Assembly: GCA_008363385.1 (NCBI GenBank)
Contig: RHKY01000021.1
Coordinates: forward strand, 1-64,000
Length of the DNA: 64,000 bases
From: Acidobacteriota bacterium
GTDB taxonomy: Bacteria > Acidobacteriota > Thermoanaerobaculia > UBA5066
Direction: 5' to 3'
Under the pieces are notes generated by a model, which worked only from the letters and a program-made list of their open reading frames with translations, searched no databases and was not told where the DNA came from. The stretch's first letter is position 1. The number at the start of each line of letters is the position of its first letter. The translations under genes were made by a program, and so were the position numbers. This document shows, in pieces, positions 7,541 through 16,575 of the stretch.

Positions 7541-7619
7541 GCCCGTTCCCACATGTCACCTGGCAGTGACCGCCACGCCCGGGTGGCGGCCTCTTTGAAA
7601 GTATGATTATCATTCTCGC

Positions 7620-8864
7620 GTGGTGAAGCGGTCCGAGCCATCCGTGCTCCCGCGCGCGGCGGCGGCCGCGGTCGAACGCGCGCTGAAGGTGATGCCGGTC
7701 GTCGTCGTCCTGGGCGCCCGCCAGACGGGGAAGACGACCCTCGTTCGCAGCCTCCCGGCCCTCGCGGGCCGGCCCTACCTCTCGCTCGACGACCTCGACC
7801 TGCGGATGCAGGCCGAGGCCGACAGCGAGGCGTTCGTGGCCCGTGCGCCGTTCCCCATCCTGGAGGAGGTCCAGCGCGTGCCGGACCTCCTCATCGCGGT
7901 GAAGCGGGCGGTCGACCTCGACCGCCAGGAGACGCCGGGGATGTTCGTCCTCACCGGGTCGGCGAACCTCCTCGTCATGGAGAAGGTCAGCGAGTCGCTC
8001 GCCGGGCGCGCGGTGTACGTCACGCTGTGGCCGTTCACCCGGCGGGAGAGGCACGGGCGCGGCGCGACCGGCCCGTGGGGCGAGCTCCTCGCGACACCGT
8101 TCTCCCGCTGGCCCCAGGTGCTCGACGCGCATCCCGGCCCGGAAGAGCCCTGGACCGCCGCGGCCCGCCTCGGCGGCTTCCCGGCGCCCGCGCACCGCAT
8201 CGGCGACGAGGACCTCCGGTCGAGCTGGTACAGCGGATACGTGCAGACCTACCTCGAACGCGACCTCCGGACGCTCCGCGCCGTCGAGAGCCTGCCCGAC
8301 TTCCGCCGGCTAATGACGGCCGCGTGCCTCCGCATCGGCTCGCTCCTGAACCAGGCCGAGATGGGCAGGGACGTCGGGCTTTCCCAGCCGCAGGTGCACC
8401 GCTTCCTGAACGTCCTGGAGGCGAGCTACCAGGCGATCCGCCTCCCGGCCTACTCGGCGAACCGGACGAAGCGCCTCATCAAGGCGCCGAAGCTCTACTG
8501 GTGCGACACGGGTCTCGCCCTCCACGTCGCGGGCGAGAGCGTGCCGCGTGGCGCGCACCTCGAGAACCTGGTCCTCGTCGACCTCCTCGCGTGGCGCGAC
8601 CTCACCGCCCGCCGGCCGGAGGTCCTCTACTGGAGGACGGCGGCGGGGCAGGAAGTCGACTTCGTCGTCGAGACGCCCCGCCGGCTCCTCCCGATCGAGG
8701 TGAAAGCGTCCGCGCGGCTCTCCGGATCGGACGTGAAGGGGCTCGAGGCGTTCCTCGACGAGTACCCAGACCTCGCCGACGGCGGCCTTCTCCTCCACGG
8801 CGGCAAGGAGACCTACCGCTTCACGAAGCGCGTCCTGGCGGCGCCGTGGTGGAAAGTGATCTGA
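7620..8864 (+). CDS. AAA ATPase with DUF4143 (COG1373 family)
   Basis: A 414-residue protein from GTG at 7620. Residues ~28-45 hold the Walker A motif LGARQTGKTT; YLSLDDLDLR and LTGSANLLVMEKVSESLAGR are typical COG1373 segments. The C-terminal DUF4143 region includes GSLLNQAEMGRDVGLSQPQV, YWCDTGLALHVAGE, and WRTAAGQEVDFVVETPRRLL, then PIEVKAS, a PD-(D/E)xK-like nuclease motif. The family is widespread and usually found in mobile or toxin-like contexts, with unknown substrate. It appears complete and monocistronic. An AT-rich patch at 7595-7615 just upstream may be its promoter. Confidence 0.88.
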   Translation: MVKRSEPSVLPRAAAAAVERALKVMPVVVVLGARQTGKTTLVRSLPALAGRPYLSLDDLDLRMQAEADSEAFVARAPFPILEEVQRVPDLLIAVKRAVDLDRQETPGMFVLTGSANLLVMEKVSESLAGRAVYVTLWPFTRRERHGRGATGPWGELLATPFSRWPQVLDAHPGPEEPWTAAARLGGFPAPAHRIGDEDLRSSWYSGYVQTYLERDLRTLRAVESLPDFRRLMTAACLRIGSLLNQAEMGRDVGLSQPQVHRFLNVLEASYQAIRLPAYSANRTKRLIKAPKLYWCDTGLALHVAGESVPRGAHLENLVLVDLLAWRDLTARRPEVLYWRTAAGQEVDFVVETPRRLLPIEVKASARLSGSDVKGLEAFLDEYPDLADGGLLLHGGKETYRFTKRVLAAPWWKVI

Positions 8865-8886
8865 CGGGGGTCATGGAAGGGCCTGA

Positions 8887-9045
8887 CTGCGCCTCCGGCG
8901 TGACGCTCGGCACGTCCCTGGGTGTCACCTCGACGCGCGTGTCAGCCAGCTGGCCCGGAACGGTGCGGACAGAAACGACCCGGAGCTGAAGCGTTTCGTG
9001 GCCCGGATCGAGCAACGGCTGCGGAAGGGTGGCGGACGCTGGTGA
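8887..9045 (+). pseudogene. Unrecognised C-terminal gene fragment
   Basis: A reading frame with no start codon ends SQLARNGADRNDPELKRFVA, then RIEQRLRKGGGRW, stop at 9043-9045. It is coding-like in composition but has no start and no recognised domain. It is in the same frame as, and directly before, the DUF262-HNH scar, so both may derive from a decayed gene cluster. Confidence 0.35.
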
Positions 9046-9288
9046 GGCTGGAAATCACGGGATCGGGAGCGCTTCGTTCAGTCCGTCCTCGCCGACTACC
9101 CCGTCCCCTGCATCTCTCTCTACAAGCGGAACCACCGGGGCCGTCCCGTCTACGACGTCATCGACGGAAAGCAGCGACTTGAGGTGATTTCCAACCACGT
9201 CAAGGCCTGGACGAAGGGCGGAGCGACCCACGTGAGGAACGCCCAGTTGATGTGCCGAAGCTGCAACAGTCGCAAGGGCGCGCGTTGA
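9046..9288 (+). pseudogene. DUF262 (GmrSD-like) and HNH pieces fused by deletion
   Basis: The frame after the stop at 9045 reads GWKSRDRERFVQSVLADYPV, then a segment ending VYDVIDGKQRLE: the start of a DUF262 domain with its IDGxQRL motif. It passes without a break into NHVKAWTKGGATHVRNAQLM, then CRSCNSRKGAR, stop: an HNH nuclease C-terminus. GmrSD/DUF262 restriction proteins combine a DUF262 and an HNH domain over 500-700 residues. Here about 80 codons remain, so a large in-frame deletion joined the two ends. There is no usable start codon. Confidence 0.7.
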
Positions 9289-9363
9289 CGGGAGTGAGGC
9301 CTTGGCGTCCGGCCCCGCTTCTCGGTTGGGCTCGAGAAGAGACGGCGGCCGGGTCGCGCTCCG

Positions 9364-10278
9364 TCATCGGAGCCGGAGCTTCTTCCCGCTCGTAAGCACG
9401 TGGTTCGCGATCTTGAGCCCGGTCTGGTTCCGGCCGGCCCACACGAGATGGTACAGATGCGCGCCTTTGGTGTTCGTCACGAGGTACGCCTCGGAGACGC
9501 TGCCGAAGGCTCGCTTCAGCCGTTCGCGATACCAATCCAGCAATCGGCGTTCGGCGGTTTCCTGCTTGGCGACACGACGTTCGCCGAAGAGGTCGGTGCC
9601 CTCCTCGTACAGCAGCGGAAACCACTCGGAGTCGCCGAAGTAGCGGTCGAGCCTGCTCTTCTCCTCGTCTGTGAACGTGCCGGTCCGCTTGAGGAGTCTC
9701 TGAAGAGCCATCCCGATCGGCAGATTCAGGATGATCTCGATTCCGCCGGTCGCCCCGAGGGAATGAAGGGTCGACCAGGGGACCTGCATCCCAAAGGGAT
9801 CCAGAAAGACGACCGCGCGCCACCGCTTCCAGTCGACACGCTTGACCAGCTCCTCGCGGAGGTACTGGTTGCAGTCCCCGCGCTGGATGGTGATCCTGCG
9901 GTCGTGGAACTCCGTCCGGAGTTTCTCGAGCTGCGTGATTCGGTTCCGGCTCTTCTCGATGAAGACGTAGGCCGTGAATGCGGGTTCCACGCGAAGGGCG
10001 ATTCGCGGGGAGCCGTCGAGCAGCTCACGCGCTTCATCGTCACCGCCGAGACCGTCGAAGCCAGTGAGGACGGAGCCGGCGTCAGCCGAACCGGCGGCGT
10101 CCCGGACCCTCGCGCGTCCAGCGCCCGCGAAGGCGTCGACGTAGACGAAGCCTTCGAACTTCCCCTTCTCCTTCTGGTTCGCCAGAATCGTGGCGTAGGC
10201 ACGGAGGTACTTCGCGAGCTTCTCCAGCTTCTCCTGAGCCCACGGGCCCACCTCGGCGAAACTCGTCTCCAGGCTCAT
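9364..10278 (-). CDS. tcmP: Three-Cys-motif partner protein TcmP
   Basis: A 304-residue protein of the TIGR04474 family starting MSLETSFAEVGPWAQEKLEK. Typical segments are YVDAFAGAGRARVR, VFIEKSRNRITQLEKLRTEF, VVFLDPFGMQVPWSTLHSLG and EIILNLPIGMALQRLL. The first is reminiscent of a methyltransferase-type nucleotide-binding loop. TcmP genes are found beside DUF5131/Gp37-Gp68 proteins, as here: the partner is divergent, 34 bases away. The molecular function is unknown. Start chosen at ATG 10278, because the upstream extension crosses the divergent promoter. A TATACT lies six bases upstream, suggesting a leaderless mRNA. Confidence 0.9.
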   Translation of the reverse strand: MSLETSFAEVGPWAQEKLEKLAKYLRAYATILANQKEKGKFEGFVYVDAFAGAGRARVRDAAGSADAGSVLTGFDGLGGDDEARELLDGSPRIALRVEPAFTAYVFIEKSRNRITQLEKLRTEFHDRRITIQRGDCNQYLREELVKRVDWKRWRAVVFLDPFGMQVPWSTLHSLGATGGIEIILNLPIGMALQRLLKRTGTFTDEEKSRLDRYFGDSEWFPLLYEEGTDLFGERRVAKQETAERRLLDWYRERLKRAFGSVSEAYLVTNTKGAHLYHLVWAGRNQTGLKIANHVLTSGKKLRLR

Positions 10279-10283
10279 GGCGT

Positions 10284-10300
10284 AAGTATAGCGTAAGATA
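10284..10300. promoter_or_regulatory. Compact divergent promoter between tcmP and its partner
   Basis: Only 34 bases separate the two start codons. On the minus strand TATACT (10285-10290) ends six bases before the tcmP ATG. On the plus strand TAAGAT (10294-10299) lies about 13 bases before ATG 10313. The patch is AT-rich compared with its surroundings. The spacing leaves no room for leaders with ribosome sites. Confidence 0.5.
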
Positions 10301-10312
10301 AGAGTGACCGAC

Positions 10313-11080
10313 ATGAGCGACCGGAGCCCTATCGAGTGGACTGACGCCACCTGGAACCCGGTACGGGGCTGCACGAAGATCTCGCCCGGCTGCAAGAACT
10401 GCTACGCCGAGAGGTTCGCGGAGCGGTTCCGGGGTGTCGCAGGGCATCCGTTCGAACAGGGCTTCGACCTCCGTCTCGTTCCTGACGCTCTTCGCCTCCC
10501 CTCCAGCTGGAAGAGGGGTCGGCTCGTCTTCGTGAACAGCATGTCCGACCTGTTCCACGACGAGGTCTCCGAGGGCTACATCCGGAGGGTCTTCGAGGTG
10601 ATGGCCACCGAGCAACGGCATCGGTTCCAGATCCTGACGAAGCGCTCCGGGAGGCTCGCCGCCCTTGCCCCGGGGCTTCCCTGGCCACCCAACGTCTGGA
10701 TGGGTGTGAGCGTGGAGAACCAGGACTACGCCTACCGCGTCAACCACCTGACGACCGTGCCCGCACGTGTCCGGTTCGTCAGCGTGGAGCCCTTGCTTGG
10801 ACCCATCGAGGCCCTCCCTCTCGACGGCATTCACTGGGTCGTCGTCGGAGGCGAGAGTGGCCCCAGGTGCAGGCCGATGGACCCGGCGTGGGTCCGTTCC
10901 ATCCGACGCCAGTGCGCCGCGAAGGGCGTCCCGTTCTTCTTCAAGCAGTGGGGCGGGACGCAGAAGAAGCGCGCCGGCCGCCTCCTGGACGGACGCGAGT
11001 GGAACGAGATGCCGATCGCCACGGACGGCGCGGGAGGACGCCCGACGGGTCCGAGGAGAGCGGACGGGCTGCCGGCCTGA
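10313..11080 (+). CDS. DUF5131 / phage Gp37-Gp68 family three-Cys-motif protein
   Basis: A 255-residue protein starting MSDRSPIEWTDATWNPVRGC. The cluster GCTKISPGCKNCYAERFAER provides Cys-x5-Cys-x2-Cys, a likely metal or Fe-S site resembling a radical SAM-type cluster. VFVNSMSDLFHDEVS, FQILTKRSGRLAAL, VWMGVSVENQDYAYRV and VVVGGESGPRCRPMDPAWVR are hallmark DUF5131 motifs. Known in phages and bacterial mobile regions; the reaction is unknown. It pairs divergently with TcmP. ATG 10313 fits the family N-terminus; GTG 10304 would add three residues. Confidence 0.9.
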   Translation: MSDRSPIEWTDATWNPVRGCTKISPGCKNCYAERFAERFRGVAGHPFEQGFDLRLVPDALRLPSSWKRGRLVFVNSMSDLFHDEVSEGYIRRVFEVMATEQRHRFQILTKRSGRLAALAPGLPWPPNVWMGVSVENQDYAYRVNHLTTVPARVRFVSVEPLLGPIEALPLDGIHWVVVGGESGPRCRPMDPAWVRSIRRQCAAKGVPFFFKQWGGTQKKRAGRLLDGREWNEMPIATDGAGGRPTGPRRADGLPA

Positions 11081-11235
11081 GAGCCGGCCGGGAGACTGCG
11101 CCAGCGCTCGGCGCAAGCCCGGCTACTTCGCGAGCGGAGCCGCGAAGAGCTGCTCGAAGCCAGAGCCGTCCTGGCGGGGCCCTCGGGGCGCGGGAGGCTT
11201 GAACGCCCGCTGCCGGGCTTCCCGGGGCTCGCGGC

Positions 11236-11943
11236 TCAGCCGGCGGGTGCGAGCTGCACGACCAGCGCCGCGTGGTCCGTGGCGCCCTCGTGGCGGGGCT
11301 CGTGACGGTAGGCGGCGGCGCGAAGGCGGGGCAGGACCGCGCTCGACAGAAAGACGTGATCGATCCGGAACCCGTTCTGCTTCGAGCTGAACCACGACGA
11401 GTCGCGCCCCTGCGGGTGGAGATGCCGCCACGCGTCTACCCAGCCTCTTCCCTCGAGAGCCACGAAGAGGTCGGCCGTGACGAACGTGGCCCCCGGCTCG
11501 TCCAGGAGGTGCCGGCCGGTGTTGAAGTCGCCGAGGAGGACCGCCGGACCGGCGAGGAGATCCGGGGACGCGTCCACCAGCGCCTGGAACAGCGGGCGCT
11601 TGGCATGGCTTGGCGGGAGGTAGACGCCCAGGACCGTGAGCTCCGGCAGCCTCGCGAGCACGACCCGGTCCGCGAAGGGCGCAAGCCTCGCCGGCAGGGG
11701 ACAGGCGTCGAGCGGCCCCCGGGAAACGAGGAGCACGCCGTTCTGGCGAGGCCCGGCCTCACCCGCAAGCTGGTGCACGAGACCCGACGTGGCGAGGGCC
11801 TCGCGGAGGCGTGCGCCGATCCCGCTGCGGCGGTACTCGGTGAGCAGGGCGACGTCCGGCGCCACGGACTCCACGAACCGGCAGATGGCGTCGACGCGCT
11901 TGCCCCCACCGTGCCGGATGTTCAGCGTGAGGATGGTTGTCAT
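11236..11943 (-). CDS. Endonuclease/exonuclease/phosphatase family protein
   Basis: A 235-residue protein starting MTTILTLNIRHGGGKRVDAI. EEP active-site pieces are present in order: LTLNIRHG (Asn), ALLTEYRRSG (Glu), AVLLGDFNTGRHL (Asp/Asn), FRIDHVFLSS (Asp) and GATDHAALV (Asp-His). The family includes exonuclease III, DNase I-like and phosphodiesterase enzymes. No signal peptide. The substrate cannot be told. It sits in the defence-like island, with a short AT-rich patch (ttctagtg) upstream. Convergent with the DUF5131 gene. Confidence 0.88.
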   Translation of the reverse strand: MTTILTLNIRHGGGKRVDAICRFVESVAPDVALLTEYRRSGIGARLREALATSGLVHQLAGEAGPRQNGVLLVSRGPLDACPLPARLAPFADRVVLARLPELTVLGVYLPPSHAKRPLFQALVDASPDLLAGPAVLLGDFNTGRHLLDEPGATFVTADLFVALEGRGWVDAWRHLHPQGRDSSWFSSKQNGFRIDHVFLSSAVLPRLRAAAYRHEPRHEGATDHAALVVQLAPAG

Positions 11944-12137
11944 TAGAACCTTCTAGTGTAACGGCAGTCGTTCGCCGGAGACAGCCCCTCCGTCTCGGCA
12001 AGGTCCGCGGGACCGCCGTGCGGACTTTCAGCCCCAGGAGCGGACAGATGGCCTCCGGGCCCCGGCCGGTTGACCGAAAGAGCTCCCGTTCACGAATCCC
12101 GGCATCCGTGCGGCCGCCACACGTTCATCGAAGCGCC

Positions 12138-12278
12138 TCATCGAGAGGCGAGGCAATGTACTCGAGCCTCCGCTAGGCCCCCTCGTGCCACCCCGGCCGT
12201 GATGCTCAGCGTGAGGATGCCGATCTTCCCGAGGTCCTCGCGCACCGCCTTCGCGGCCTGCGCCGGATCAGCGGTCAT
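12138..12278 (-). CDS. Short ORF after the helicase, possibly a gene remnant
   Basis: A 46-codon frame starting MTADPAQAAKAVREDLGKIG. Its ATG overlaps the helicase stop, so it would be translationally coupled. The middle (ILTLSITAG) and the underlying DNA match the start of the EEP nuclease gene at 11921-11943 over about 20 bases. This suggests the original downstream gene was cut and joined to a duplicated EEP 5' end. No domain recognised. Confidence 0.4.
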   Translation of the reverse strand: MTADPAQAAKAVREDLGKIGILTLSITAGVARGGLAEARVHCLASR

Positions 12279-15200
12279 CGCGGCCACTCCCCGGCGATGC
12301 CGCGCCCCCGATCGCGCGAACGAGGGCCAGGGCGTGCTTCGTGTCGATCCATCGCGTCGACTCCCTCGGGGTGCCCTCCAGGTAGCGGAGCCGGTTGACT
12401 CGGGCCTCGTCCGCCAGGCCGCCGTTGATCTCCGCGTCCCGGTGGGCAACCAGGGCCCATCCGAGATCGGTGGTGGAGACGACCCGTGACCGGAAGCCGT
12501 CCGGTCCGCCGTCGATCCGGACGCCCCCATCGGGTGAGCGACCGAGGACGCGATACGCCACCTCGCCGGATCGGATCCAGCCATCGGCCGCCTCTGCCGT
12601 CTCGAGGATCCGGGTGACGACGCGAGAAGCCTCGGCCCGGATGTCGGGCGGGAGCCTTCGCGAGGCGGTGCGACCCTGCCCGAGCGCGCGCCAGGTCTCC
12701 CAATCGAGGTCTGGAAGCGACCAGAGCTCCTCGTCGTCCAGCCACCGTCCCACGCCGCAGTATCGCCACGGCTGCTCTTCCGACACCCTCGTCAGGACGT
12801 AGGCGGTCTCGCCGGGAAGCCTGCCGATCGAGTGCGCGAGGCGGTCCGGCGCCGGGAAGCTGCCCGGCTGGTCGACGAGGAGGAAGAGGTGCCCGCGCAC
12901 CCGTCCGGTTCTCGGCTCGGTGTCCAGGCCGAACGCCGCCGCGAGGTCCTGTTGCGCGATCAGCGTACCCGCCGCAGGAGCGAGGTCGGCCGGGCGGATC
13001 GTCTGGACGTGGAGCGCGATCGGGAACGACCGCTCGGAAGCATCCATGTCCGGAACGCCGGGGTTGTCGGACCGCAGCAGCCATCGACCGCCTTCGCGAG
13101 CAACCCGCTTGAGCTGGTAGGCCACCTCGCCGACATCGTCGCCCGTCTCCAGGAGCGCGATCCTCCCGAGCACGTTCTTGAGGGCTTCCCCACGCGCCCA
13201 CCGGAGGACGATCCAGTCGCCGTCGTGGATCGGGTCCTTCCCGCCATCCATCGAGGATCCCGCCGCCCGGACGGCGAAGAGGCGCTCTCCGGGACGGGCG
13301 ACCGGCAGGCAGACATCCGACGGTCCGTCGTCGACGGACGTCTCCTCCGGCGAGCCCTGCCCACGTGCCGCCCCCGCCGCGGCGCGCAGCGTCGGGTAGC
13401 ACGGAACGCGGGTCGCGATGGGGGCAGCGGCCACTTGCTCTCCGACGGGCTCGATCCAGAAGCCATCGGGGGATGGGATGAACCGAACGTGGAACGAGGT
13501 GCCCGGCCTCCCGGCGGACGGGCCGAACCAGCTCCGGAGGAGATCCGGAAGCTCGTTCCGGTCCTTTCCGGCCGGCCGTGCGACGTTGCAGAACTCCTTC
13601 GCGAACCTGAAGCGCCAGACGCTCCCGTCGGGCAGCCGGACATCCGTCTCTCCCGCGGGAACGGGTGCGCCGGTGGCGGTCCTGGGGAGCTTGAGGATCG
13701 GATCCCGCTGGTTCCAGGTCACCTTGCAGGCGAACCCCGTCCCCCCCGAGACGGCCGAGCCCCGCTTCCGGTACTGCGCAAGCCGGTAGTCGACCAGCTC
13801 GCGCGTCATCGCCTCGAAGGTGTCTTCGTGGTCCGGAGGAATGGGCAATCGTGGAAGGAGCCGGTCGCCAGCGACCCGGAACCATCTCGAGTGGGGCCCC
13901 TCGGTCCAGGCCCGCACGGGGTTCTCCCGCCAGTAGGCGAGCCAGGCGGCGGGATCGGGGTTCAGCGGATCGCCGAATCGGGCGACCCCTTCTATGTCGC
14001 GACGGAGCTCGGGCGAGCGGGCGATGATCGCGTGAGAGCGCCGCGCCAGTTCCTTCAGATCCATGCCGTCGCGGAGGGCTCCCTCCTCGAGGAGCGTCTC
14101 TAGGACGACCATCTTGAAGCTCTTCTCCATCCGCGTGGTCTCGAGGTCCTGGAACCAGTCGCCGGCTCCGTAGAGGACTGTCTCCTCCCCAGCCGTGAGG
14201 TCGCCCTGCCGACGGACGAAGTCGAACCACGGCTTGACGGTCGAGGGGAGATAGCCCATCCGGAAGAGCTCGCCGGCGCGCGGACGCTCTCCGCGGAGGT
14301 CACGCAGCTCCCGATAGGCCCGGACCACCTCGCTCTCGCCACGCGGCAGGAAGAACCGGAGCATGTCCTTCGCTTCGAGCTCGACCTCGACGGAGCAGCC
14401 GGGCGGCAGCTCGGGTTGTTCCCCGGCCAGGTATTGCCTCAGAGAGACCTCTCTCGACGACAGCGTGAGCAGCAGCCGAAGGCGATCGAGGAAGACCCGA
14501 TGGTTCCCGACGAAGTCGAGGACGATCAGCCGGTCCTTGCCGTCCGCCCGGCGCAGGCCCCGGCCGAGCTGCTGGACGAACAGCACGGGCGACTCCGTCG
14601 GCCGGAGCATCACGATGCGGTCGACGCCCGGCACGTCGACCCCCTCGTTGAAGAGGTCCACGGAGCAGACCGCGTCGAGCTGACCGCCCCGGAGGCAGTC
14701 CAGCGCGAGCCTTCTCTCCGCCTGAGGGGTCTCTGCCGTGACGACCTGACATCCGACACCCTTGCGTCCGAGCCACTCGGCCGCGAAGTGCGCGTGCCTC
14801 ACGGAGCAGCAGAAGACGAGGTTGCGCGACGCGGCATGCTCCTGCCAGCTTTCCCAGAGGCGAGACATCCGGGCCTCGGTGGCGGCCGCCGCGGTGAGCG
14901 CCTCCGTGTCGAACCGGCGGTTTCGCCACGGGATCTGCGTGTAGTCGAGAGTGTCCTTGATCCCCCAGTACTCGAACGGGGAGAGCAACCCCGTTCGAAT
15001 CCCCTCCCCGAGCCCTGCTTCCAGCGCCACGTGGTCGTCGAAGAGCCCGCGGATGTCCCCCTCGTCGGCGCGGTCGGGCGTGGCGGTGAGGCCAAGGAGG
15101 AACCCCGCATCAAGCCGGTCGAGGATCTTCCTGTAGCTTTCGGCCGTCGCGTGGTGCACCTCGTCGACGACCACGTAGTCGAAGCGCTCCGCCCCCAGCC

Positions 15201-16557
15201 GGGCCAGTCCGTCCTTGAGCGCCAGCTTCTGCACCGAGGCGAAGACGAGCTCTCCGTTCAGGTCGTCCTGAGCGCCGGCGTACCACGTGATCTTCGGGGT
15301 CGCGCCCAGCTCGCGCGCCATCCTCCCGAACGTCGCCGCGGCCTGCTCGAGGATCTCGACCCGGTGGGCGACGAAGAGCGTGCGCGGGAAACGGCCGCTC
15401 TCTCGGAGGACACGGGCGAGATCGAACGCGGCCAGCCACGTCTTTCCGAGCCCGGTTGCCATGACGACGAGGGCTCGCCCTCGGCCCTCCGCGCGGCTCT
15501 GCTGGAGAGCCCGGAGCGCTTCCTCCTGGATCTCGTGCGGGTGCGGGAGGGCGACGTCCTCCTCCCGGCCCTCTTCCTCTGCCGGAGCTCGAACCGGGGC
15601 CGTCCGGACCCTGCGCTCGTAGGCCACGAGCCAGTCGGCGGTGAGGGGCAGCGAGCTGGCCCAGAGCGCGTCGAACGCACCGACCAGCCGCGTCCAGGCC
15701 TCGGGTGCGGTCGCACGCTCCGTTCGGAGGTTCCACTCCACGCCACGGGCGAGCGCCGACATGGAGATGTTGCTGCTGCCCACGAAACCGACGGCGAGGC
15801 CCGGGCCTTCGAAGATCCAGCCCTTGGGGTGGAAGGCGGCCCCGGGAGGGGCCAGGCCTGCCGTCTCGACGACCCGCGCCTCGAAGCGGCCACGCCGTTC
15901 GGCGCCAGTATCGGCGCTGTTCGGCGAACCTGACCAGAGGGCGCTCCAGGCGAGGAGACGCTCCAGCGCCGCGGGCTGCGTGATCTCGAGGTAGTCGCCG
16001 GTGACGAGGCGAACCCGGCCCCCTCGCTCAAGCAGGTCGTGCACGGGATCGTGGAGCAGCGACAGGCCGCTGTCCTGGACGAAGGCGGCCACGATCGACA
16101 CCGTGGTCGCGGCCCCGAAGAGCGGCTCGAGGTGCGCCAGGAAGGGATCAGCGAGCCCCCCGGTCGCCAGCGGGCTGGCGGCACCGACCAGGTAGTTGCC
16201 CCGGCCGGGGATGACGTGACGCACCCCGCCCCGGGGGTCCGACGTGTCCCCGTCGAAGCGTGGGATGACGTGCACGTGAAGGTGCGGGACCGTCTGACCG
16301 GCAGCTCGTCCCGCGTTGAACCCGACGTTGTAGCCGTCGGGCCGGAACTCGACGTCCAGCTGCTTCTTGACGACGCTGACGAGCTCGAGGATGGCGTGCT
16401 GCTCCTCGACTGTCGCGTCGAACCACGTCGTGATCTCACGGAAGGGAACGACGAGGGTGTGGCCGGGGTTCACCGGGAATCGGTCACGGATCGCGAAGGC
16501 CAGGCTGTTGCTGGCGACCCACTCGGACCGCGGCCGGTCAGAGAAGACGGAACCCAT
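12268..16557 (-). CDS. Multidomain HIT - PLD nuclease - SF2 helicase - S24 protease-like protein
   Basis: A 1429-residue protein (ATG 16557; TTG 16575 directly abutting the upstream gene is the alternative). Residues 1-105 form a HIT domain with PHLHVHVIPR (His92/94/96), which hydrolyses or transfers nucleotides. Residues ~130-285 are a PLD-like nuclease: AFHPKGWIF (His243, Lys245), then GSSNISMSA. Residues ~335-690 are an SF2 helicase: MATGLGKTW (Walker A ~366), VVVDEVHHA (~463), LGLTATPDR, and QQLGRGLRR (~662). About 690-1050 resembles the region after the helicase in DUF3427-type proteins. Residues ~1085-1190 look like an S24/LexA peptidase: FAVRAAGSSMDGG (Ser1102) and AYQLKRVA (Lys1150). 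The last ~220 residues are unrecognised. Likely nucleic-acid defence; inference. Confidence 0.88.
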   Translation of the reverse strand: MGSVFSDRPRSEWVASNSLAFAIRDRFPVNPGHTLVVPFREITTWFDATVEEQHAILELVSVVKKQLDVEFRPDGYNVGFNAGRAAGQTVPHLHVHVIPRFDGDTSDPRGGVRHVIPGRGNYLVGAASPLATGGLADPFLAHLEPLFGAATTVSIVAAFVQDSGLSLLHDPVHDLLERGGRVRLVTGDYLEITQPAALERLLAWSALWSGSPNSADTGAERRGRFEARVVETAGLAPPGAAFHPKGWIFEGPGLAVGFVGSSNISMSALARGVEWNLRTERATAPEAWTRLVGAFDALWASSLPLTADWLVAYERRVRTAPVRAPAEEEGREEDVALPHPHEIQEEALRALQQSRAEGRGRALVVMATGLGKTWLAAFDLARVLRESGRFPRTLFVAHRVEILEQAAATFGRMARELGATPKITWYAGAQDDLNGELVFASVQKLALKDGLARLGAERFDYVVVDEVHHATAESYRKILDRLDAGFLLGLTATPDRADEGDIRGLFDDHVALEAGLGEGIRTGLLSPFEYWGIKDTLDYTQIPWRNRRFDTEALTAAAATEARMSRLWESWQEHAASRNLVFCCSVRHAHFAAEWLGRKGVGCQVVTAETPQAERRLALDCLRGGQLDAVCSVDLFNEGVDVPGVDRIVMLRPTESPVLFVQQLGRGLRRADGKDRLIVLDFVGNHRVFLDRLRLLLTLSSREVSLRQYLAGEQPELPPGCSVEVELEAKDMLRFFLPRGESEVVRAYRELRDLRGERPRAGELFRMGYLPSTVKPWFDFVRRQGDLTAGEETVLYGAGDWFQDLETTRMEKSFKMVVLETLLEEGALRDGMDLKELARRSHAIIARSPELRRDIEGVARFGDPLNPDPAAWLAYWRENPVRAWTEGPHSRWFRVAGDRLLPRLPIPPDHEDTFEAMTRELVDYRLAQYRKRGSAVSGGTGFACKVTWNQRDPILKLPRTATGAPVPAGETDVRLPDGSVWRFRFAKEFCNVARPAGKDRNELPDLLRSWFGPSAGRPGTSFHVRFIPSPDGFWIEPVGEQVAAAPIATRVPCYPTLRAAAGAARGQGSPEETSVDDGPSDVCLPVARPGERLFAVRAAGSSMDGGKDPIHDGDWIVLRWARGEALKNVLGRIALLETGDDVGEVAYQLKRVAREGGRWLLRSDNPGVPDMDASERSFPIALHVQTIRPADLAPAAGTLIAQQDLAAAFGLDTEPRTGRVRGHLFLLVDQPGSFPAPDRLAHSIGRLPGETAYVLTRVSEEQPWRYCGVGRWLDDEELWSLPDLDWETWRALGQGRTASRRLPPDIRAEASRVVTRILETAEAADGWIRSGEVAYRVLGRSPDGGVRIDGGPDGFRSRVVSTTDLGWALVAHRDAEINGGLADEARVNRLRYLEGTPRESTRWIDTKHALALVRAIGGAASPGSGRDDR

Positions 16558-16575
16558 GACGACCCGCGTATTCAA

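Noticed and set aside
14416-15933. Plus-strand 505-codon ORF opposite the helicase
   Set aside because: The opposite strand has unbroken helicase motifs; this frame shows only shadow composition.
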